A DNA stretch of 64,000 nt from Jeotgalibacillus haloalkalitolerans (lineage in GTDB: Bacteria; Bacillota; Bacilli; Bacillales; Jeotgalibacillaceae), in contig NZ_JAXQNN010000001.1 of assembly GCF_034427455.1 (NCBI RefSeq), positions 930,001 through 994,000 on the forward strand, given 5' to 3'. A model generated the notes under the pieces. That model was not told where the DNA came from. It did no database searches and saw nothing but the letters and a program-made list of their open reading frames with translations. This document shows positions 59,875 through 64,000 of this stretch, piece after piece; the stretch's first letter is position 1; each line of letters begins with the position of its first letter. The translations under genes and the position numbers were made by a program.

Positions 59875-60858
59875 GTGAAATACCGTCAGTTAGGCAATAC
59901 AGAACTCAGTTTGAGTGAATTAAGCTTTGGTACGTGGGCGATCGGTGGTGCATGGGGGAAGTCGGATGATCAGGAAGCGCTGCGTTCACTTCATTACGCG
60001 ATTGACCGCGGTGTGAATTTTTTTGATACGGCTGATGTATACGGTGATGGCCACAGTGAGGAGCTTCTTGCTAAGGCAACGAAAGGTCAGGAATCGAGTA
60101 TTCATATTGCGACAAAATTTTGCCGTGCCGGTGATATTCATGATCCGAAAACATATGAGATGCAGCAGGTGGAGGCTTATCTGGATGGGAGTCTGAAGCG
60201 TCTGGAGCGGGATCGTGTAGATTTGTATCAGATTCATTGCCCGCCAAAGGAAATTCTGGAGGATGGCAGCGTATTTGGTGTGCTGGATCAGCTGCAGGAA
60301 AAAGGGAAAATCCGTCATTATGGTGTGAGTGTGGAAACCGTTGAGGAAGGGCTTATCTGTCTGCAGCATCCAAATGTGAAAAGCCTGCAGGTGATTTTTA
60401 ATATTTTCCGTCAAAAGCCATTAGAGGAGCTGTTTGTTGAAGCAAAGAAAAAGGGTGTAGGGATCATTACGCGTCTTCCGCTTGCGAGTGGTCTGTTAAC
60501 GAATAAATTTTCGCTGGACCACGAGTTTGAAGAGGACGATCACCGCAGATTTAATGAAAACGGTGAACAGTTCAATGTTGGTGAAACATTTGCGGGGCTT
60601 GGTTTTAAAAAGGGTGTGGAGCTGACGAAAGAGCTTGAATGGATTGTTGAAGGCAGAGTCAATATGGCACGTGCTGCACTTCGTTTCATTTTAGATCAGG
60701 ATGAAGTAACATGTGCGATTCCGGGCTTTAAAAATCAGTCTCAGATTGAAGAAAACCTGCAGGCACTGCACACGCCATCTTTTACAAAGCATGAGTTAAA
60801 TCAGCTGCATGACTTTTATGCGAAAGAGGTTCATCCTCACATTCGCGGGGCATATTAA
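59875..60858 (+). CDS. Aldo/keto reductase
   Basis: 327 residues of the AKR barrel: YRQLGNTELSLSELSFGTWAIGG, catalytic Asp/Tyr in FFDTADVYGDGHSEELL, Lys in HIATKFCR, His in LYQIHCPP, and the C-terminal NADPH-binding AIPGFKNQSQIEENL. Start GTG 59875 has AAGGAG 8 nt upstream. Promoter TTGTCC-18-TACAAT at 59808-59837. Substrate unknown; general carbonyl detoxification is the usual guess. Confidence 0.9.
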   Translation: MKYRQLGNTELSLSELSFGTWAIGGAWGKSDDQEALRSLHYAIDRGVNFFDTADVYGDGHSEELLAKATKGQESSIHIATKFCRAGDIHDPKTYEMQQVEAYLDGSLKRLERDRVDLYQIHCPPKEILEDGSVFGVLDQLQEKGKIRHYGVSVETVEEGLICLQHPNVKSLQVIFNIFRQKPLEELFVEAKKKGVGIITRLPLASGLLTNKFSLDHEFEEDDHRRFNENGEQFNVGETFAGLGFKKGVELTKELEWIVEGRVNMARAALRFILDQDEVTCAIPGFKNQSQIEENLQALHTPSFTKHELNQLHDFYAKEVHPHIRGAY

Positions 60859-60930
60859 GGAAGCATCTGAGTGTGACACAACCCAGTTTTTACCGCAACC
60901 ATTTCGACAAAAAATTAAAAAATCTTTTAC

Positions 60931-60956
60931 GATTAAGAAGGAGAAAGCAAGGGTAG
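60931..60956 (+). promoter_or_regulatory. SigB-type promoter of hpf
   Basis: GATTAA (60931-60936), 14-bp spacer, GGGTAG (60951-60956); one mismatch each from GTTTAA/GGGTAT. B. subtilis hpf (yvyD) is under SigB and SigH. Confidence 0.6.
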
Positions 60957-61003
60957 AGGAGAAATAGGTAGTATAGCTTTTAAGATTCAAAGGAGGAGTT
61001 CAC

Positions 61004-61594
61004 ATGTTGAATTATAATATCAGAGGCGAGAATATTGAGGTAACTCCAGCAATCCGCGAGTACGTGGAGAAAAAAATCGATAAGCTAGAGCGCTATTTCA
61101 ACGATACACCTGATGCGAACGTGCATGTTAATCTAAAGGTGTATAACGATAAGCAGACAAAGGCGGAGGTTACAATCCCGATGCCAAGACTGACTCTTCG
61201 CGCTGAAGAGCGTCATGAAGATCTGTACGCAGCTGTTGACTTAATCCTAGACAAGCTTGAGCGTCAGATTCGTAAGCACAAAACAAAAGTAAATCGTAAA
61301 TTCCGTGAAAAAACAAATGAGCCAGAGTTTTTCGCAACAACGGTTGACGCGGAAAACGGCATTGAAGAACTGGAGCCGGTGTCTGTCGGCGCAGATGATG
61401 GTGACGAAAGCGAATTCGACATTGTCCGCACAAAGACATTCAACCTGAAGCCAATGGACAGCGAAGAAGCTGTTCTTCAGATGAATATGCTCGGCCACAG
61501 CTTCTACGTCTTCACCGACGCTGACTCTAACGGTACAAATATCGTTTACAAGCGTAAAGACGGGAAGTATGGATTGATCGAAACTGAAGCTTGA
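61004..61594 (+). CDS. hpf: Ribosome hibernation promoting factor, long form
   Basis: 196 residues. N-terminal RaiA/S30AE domain (1-~100: MLNYNIRGENIEVTPAIREY, then AEVTIPMPRLTLRAEERHED and RQIRKHKTKVNRK) joined by an acidic linker to the C-terminal dimerisation domain (~135-196: IVRTKTFNLKPMDSEEAVLQ, FYVFTDADSNGTNIVYKRKDGKYGLIE). The long form dimerises 70S ribosomes into 100S particles in stationary phase or stress. AAAGGAGGAG precedes the ATG. In B. subtilis it also follows the fliDST genes. Confidence 0.97.
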   Translation: MLNYNIRGENIEVTPAIREYVEKKIDKLERYFNDTPDANVHVNLKVYNDKQTKAEVTIPMPRLTLRAEERHEDLYAAVDLILDKLERQIRKHKTKVNRKFREKTNEPEFFATTVDAENGIEELEPVSVGADDGDESEFDIVRTKTFNLKPMDSEEAVLQMNMLGHSFYVFTDADSNGTNIVYKRKDGKYGLIETEA

Positions 61595-61598
61595 TTGA

Positions 61599-61630
61599 TA
61601 AAAGGCGTCCTGCGGGGCGTCTTTTTTGGT
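61599..61630 (+). terminator. hpf terminator
   Basis: AAAGGCGTCC / GGGGCGTCTTTT stem with a TGC loop and T-run. Confidence 0.75.
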
Positions 61631-61635
61631 TTTGC

Positions 61636-61851
61636 GGTGTAGCGAATGGCGGGCGACTGGTTGGCCGGTGGATCCGGACAACTTTGGCGGGGATTGCTGC
61701 AACTCCGGCGAGGATTGCGATAACTTCCCGGGTGTATCGCGACAACTCCGGCCGAAATTGCTACATCCTGAACGAAAACACAGACAACAAAGGAATTTTC
61801 CTCTTCATGCACTTCAATAACAGCCTTTCAGTTTCATAATTGCATGAAGAG
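61636..61851. repeat. Composite iteron repeat, copy 7
   Basis: Iteron heads ATTGC/ATCGC at 61693, 61714, 61736 and 61757 (21, 22, 21 bp), the word ACGAAAACACAGACAAC (61771-61787), then the C hairpin in reverse: CTCTTCATGCA (61801-61811) pairing exactly with TGCATGAAGAG (61841-61851). Confidence 0.78.
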
Positions 61852-61904
61852 TGTGTAGTGAAAGTCAAACAAAAATTTACATAAAAAATGACAGGAGGAT
61901 TCAC

Positions 61905-62654
61905 ATGACAAATAAAGTTGCACTCATAACAGGCGCTTCAAGAGGTCTGGGAAAAAGTATGGCAGTAAAGCTGGCTGAAGCCGGTTTTAAAGTCGTGATC
62001 AATTACAACAGTAACCATGAGAAGGCTGAGGCAATCGTTCAGCAGATCAGAAATTCCGGTGGGGAGGCAGTCGCGATTTCAGCTGATGTTACCAGTGAAG
62101 AGGCAGTTAAGAAGCTGGTGGCTGATTCGCATGAAGCCTTTGGTCAGCCGATTGAGATTCTTGTGAATAATGCAACCGGTCCGCAGCCTGAGTTGTCCCT
62201 TGAAGAAGTCACGTGGGATGATTATCTGGACCAGCTTCACTTTACGGCAAAAGCACCGCTGCTTCTTTTAAAAGAAGTCATGCCTTCCATGAAGAAAAAT
62301 CAGTGGGGCCGTGTGATTAATATTGGCAGTGAAGTTGTCGAACTGGGCAACCCTGAATTCTCAAATTATGTTACGGCGAAATCGGCCGTGATTGGGATGA
62401 CCCGTTCCTGGGCAAATGAACTTGGGAAATATAATATCACTGTAAATGCTGTTCATCCTGGTTTTATACCAGTTGAACGTCACGGTGAAGTTACTGAGGA
62501 AAGTGCGAGCGGTTATTTGCGGGATGTGCCGTTGAACAGACTGGGGAAACCTGATGAGATCGCAAATATGGTCCGCTTTTTAGCGAGTAAGGAAGCCAGC
62601 TTTGTGACGGGGCAGAATATTAATGTGAATGGCGGGAAGACGTTTGGAGTGTAG
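61905..62654 (+). CDS. Short-chain dehydrogenase/reductase (SDR)
   Basis: 249 residues, classical SDR: ALITGASRGLGKSMAVKLAE (TGxxxGxG cofactor motif), ILVNNATG (NNAG variant with Thr), VINIGSEVVE, active-site YVTAK, and NAVHPGFIPVERHG. The C-terminus ends FVTGQNINVNGGKTFGV, typical of FabG-like enzymes. Cofactor probably NADP(H), substrate unknown. AGGAGG precedes ATG 61905. Flanked on both sides by the same composite repeat (C hairpins at 61801 and 62771), so it may have been gained as a repeat-bounded cassette. Confidence 0.9.
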   Translation: MTNKVALITGASRGLGKSMAVKLAEAGFKVVINYNSNHEKAEAIVQQIRNSGGEAVAISADVTSEEAVKKLVADSHEAFGQPIEILVNNATGPQPELSLEEVTWDDYLDQLHFTAKAPLLLLKEVMPSMKKNQWGRVINIGSEVVELGNPEFSNYVTAKSAVIGMTRSWANELGKYNITVNAVHPGFIPVERHGEVTEESASGYLRDVPLNRLGKPDEIANMVRFLASKEASFVTGQNINVNGGKTFGV

Positions 62655-62659
62655 ATGGT

Positions 62660-62817
62660 AATGCTACGCGCTGGTCTGGAATTGCGAAAAACTTCCCGGG
62701 TGTATCGCTACACCATTGGAGTAGATACCTACTGCCCGGACGAAAACACAGACAACAATGGAGACTCTTTCTTCATGCACTTAGGTAACAGTCTTTTAGG
62801 TTCTTAAATGCATGAAG
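62660..62817. repeat. Composite iteron repeat, copy 8
   Basis: Degenerate iterons at 62660, 62681, 62704 and 62725, ACGAAAACACAGACAAC (62740-62756) and a C hairpin in reverse, CTTCATGCA (62771-62779) / TGCATGAAG (62809-62817). Same order as copy 7. Confidence 0.75.
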
Positions 62818-62867
62818 AGGGAGTGGTGAAACTAACTGGTGACGGAATATGACAACAGAAAAGTGGG

Positions 62868-62985
62868 ATTGCTACACGCTGGACGGAAATAGCAACAACT
62901 TTCCGGGTGTATCGCTACAAGATCAAGCGAAATTACGACAAGACTAACCCGAAATCGCAACAACTTCCCGCCTGAAATCGCCTCC
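62868..62985. repeat. Composite iteron repeat, copy 9
   Basis: Iteron heads ATTGC, ATAGC, ATCGC, ATTAC, ATCGC, ATCGC at 62868, 62889, 62911, 62932, 62954 and 62977: spacings 21, 22, 21, 22, 23. No C hairpin adjoining. Confidence 0.75.
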
Positions 62986-63049
62986 TTTTTGCGTTCTCAC
63001 GCGCAAGTGTTACAATAATGGGTGATTATTTTAAAAAGGAAGTGCCGAA

Positions 63050-64000
63050 ATGCAGGAAATTGGACGTAATGAACCGTGCCCATGCGGCAGCGGTAAGAAA
63101 TATAAAAAATGCTGTGCAAATAAAGTAGTAAATATTGAAACCATTTTAGTGAAGGAGCAGATGGACCTTCAGCTTGGTTTCTTAAATGAAGCGATGGCGC
63201 CAAAGCAGTCTTCGTTTAAAAAGGATTATGAATATGTGCTTCAGGAAGTCCAGGAAGTGTTCAATGAGCCTCAATTCCTGACTGTATTCCTGACTTATCT
63301 TTTCGGGCTGCACGGTCAGCCGTCAAGCTGGGAGCAGTTCCTGGAGGAGCGTACGCCTTCAGTGGAGCGTCCACGCCTGAAAGAATTGCTTGAAAACTGG
63401 CAGAAGCCTAAACCGGTTGTGGCAGAAGTGACTGAAATGGAAGAGCTGACGCGTAAAGTGGTAATGAAGGACCTGATCACTGGCGAAACATATGAAGTGA
63501 CGATTCCCGACTTCCATTCATGGGCACCGATTGATTACATGTTTACACTCCTTCTTCCGTTTGAAGATAAGTGGGTGCCATACGGATTTATGTTCCCGTC
63601 AGTATACACGAAAAGTGAAGCAGCTGGGCTGAAATCACGCGTGGAAAAGCTGGCTGAAGACCGCAGCGAGTGGGTTTCAACAGAAGGTGTCGTTGAAGTT
63701 ATCCGCGCACTGGTTGGCCGTGAACAGGCTGAGGACAACGGTGAATGGATTGACCAGATGACAGCATCACTTTCATCTGATCAGCAAAAAGAAGCACTTC
63801 ACGAGCTGAAAGCATTCTGGGATCAGCGTGATGAGGACCTTTCCCTATTCGCTTGCCATATCGCCTCAGCTTATTTTGCAGAACATGGGGCAAAAGTGAG
63901 AAAGCCCGCGACTTACCTTGCAACCTTCTCTTACTTAATGGCGCAGCATGCAACTGAGCTGCCGATGACGCAGAAAGAAGCAGGAGAAGCGTTTGACGTA
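63050..64000 (+). CDS. SEC-C motif protein (3' end outside window)
   Basis: 317 codons are open from ATG 63050 to the window edge. The N-terminus carries the SEC-C zinc motif CPCGSGKKYKKCC at residues 10-22, as at the end of SecA and in YecA-like proteins. The rest is helical without a recognised domain: FLTYLFGLHGQPSSWEQFLE, a beta segment VMKDLITGETYEVTIPDFHS, and long helices. AAAAAGGAAGTG lies upstream. In B. subtilis secA follows hpf at this position; whether secA lies beyond this gene cannot be seen. Function unknown; a link to SecA or ribosomes is speculation. Confidence 0.85.
   Translation, partial: MQEIGRNEPCPCGSGKKYKKCCANKVVNIETILVKEQMDLQLGFLNEAMAPKQSSFKKDYEYVLQEVQEVFNEPQFLTVFLTYLFGLHGQPSSWEQFLEERTPSVERPRLKELLENWQKPKPVVAEVTEMEELTRKVVMKDLITGETYEVTIPDFHSWAPIDYMFTLLLPFEDKWVPYGFMFPSVYTKSEAAGLKSRVEKLAEDRSEWVSTEGVVEVIRALVGREQAEDNGEWIDQMTASLSSDQQKEALHELKAFWDQRDEDLSLFACHIASAYFAEHGAKVRKPATYLATFSYLMAQHATELPMTQKEAGEAFDV

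Noticed and set aside
61591-61839. 82- and 64-codon plus-strand frames after hpf
   Set aside because: They translate the hpf terminator and composite repeat copy 7; no family match.

Overview
The window comes from a motile, low-GC Gram-positive bacterium of the order Bacillales. The tagU-like/yvyE/degS/degU, degV/comFA/comFC/yvyF/flgM, flgN/flgK/flgL/yviE/fliW/csrA/hag, flaG/fliD/fliS/fliT and hpf blocks follow the Bacillus subtilis order. Several features differ from B. subtilis: no comFB, three flagellin genes, two fliS genes, and a roughly 16-kb insertion between degU and degV. Genus cannot be fixed from sequence reading alone; a Planococcaceae/Jeotgalibacillus-like organism is a guess. 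No rRNA, tRNA, CRISPR array or transposase gene was seen.

Region by region: (1) 1-4.2 kb holds an MFS tail, then a MerR regulator with a typical 19-bp-spacer promoter/operator driving an acyl-CoA synthetase and an AidB-like acyl-CoA dehydrogenase. (2) 4.2-13 kb is a surface-polysaccharide region: acyltransferase, flippase, GT2 glycosyltransferase and Gfo/Idh/MocA oxidoreductase. Three of its promoters share a GTTC-N8-GAAC operator. It ends with a c-di-GMP-I riboswitch in front of a decayed DegT/DnrJ-type aminotransferase gene. A YjiH-like membrane protein and an aminotransferase are interspersed. (3) 13-17.3 kb carries housekeeping and accessory genes and an LCP ligase. (4) 17.3-20.2 kb is yvyE and degSU. 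(5) 20.2-28.5 kb is a trehalose PTS system whose regulator treR is separated from treA by a lipoprotein gene and an epimerase/amidohydrolase pair; the epimerase is frameshifted at its C-terminus. (6) 28.6-35.4 kb is a five-gene signalling operon: RsbW-like ATPase, FapA, STAS protein, PAS-PP2C phosphatase and PAS-GGDEF-EAL protein. (7) 36-55 kb is late competence plus late flagellar genes. It includes a YlqG/YlqH (FliK-like/FlhB-C-like) pair and a self-contained fliS-flagellin cassette. (8) 55-64 kb has a chemoreceptor, a PAS-GGDEF-EAL-PilZ protein, an aldo/keto reductase, hpf, an SDR and the start of a SEC-C protein.

The common theme is the choice between swimming and sessile life: DegSU, SigD/FlgM, CsrA/FliW, two c-di-GMP enzymes, a c-di-GMP riboswitch beside polysaccharide genes, and a partner-switching module fused to FapA. 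The intergenic spaces carry several repeat families. The most striking is a composite element made of iterons at 21/22-bp spacing and a conserved ~48-nt hairpin; it recurs at eight or so places in this window.
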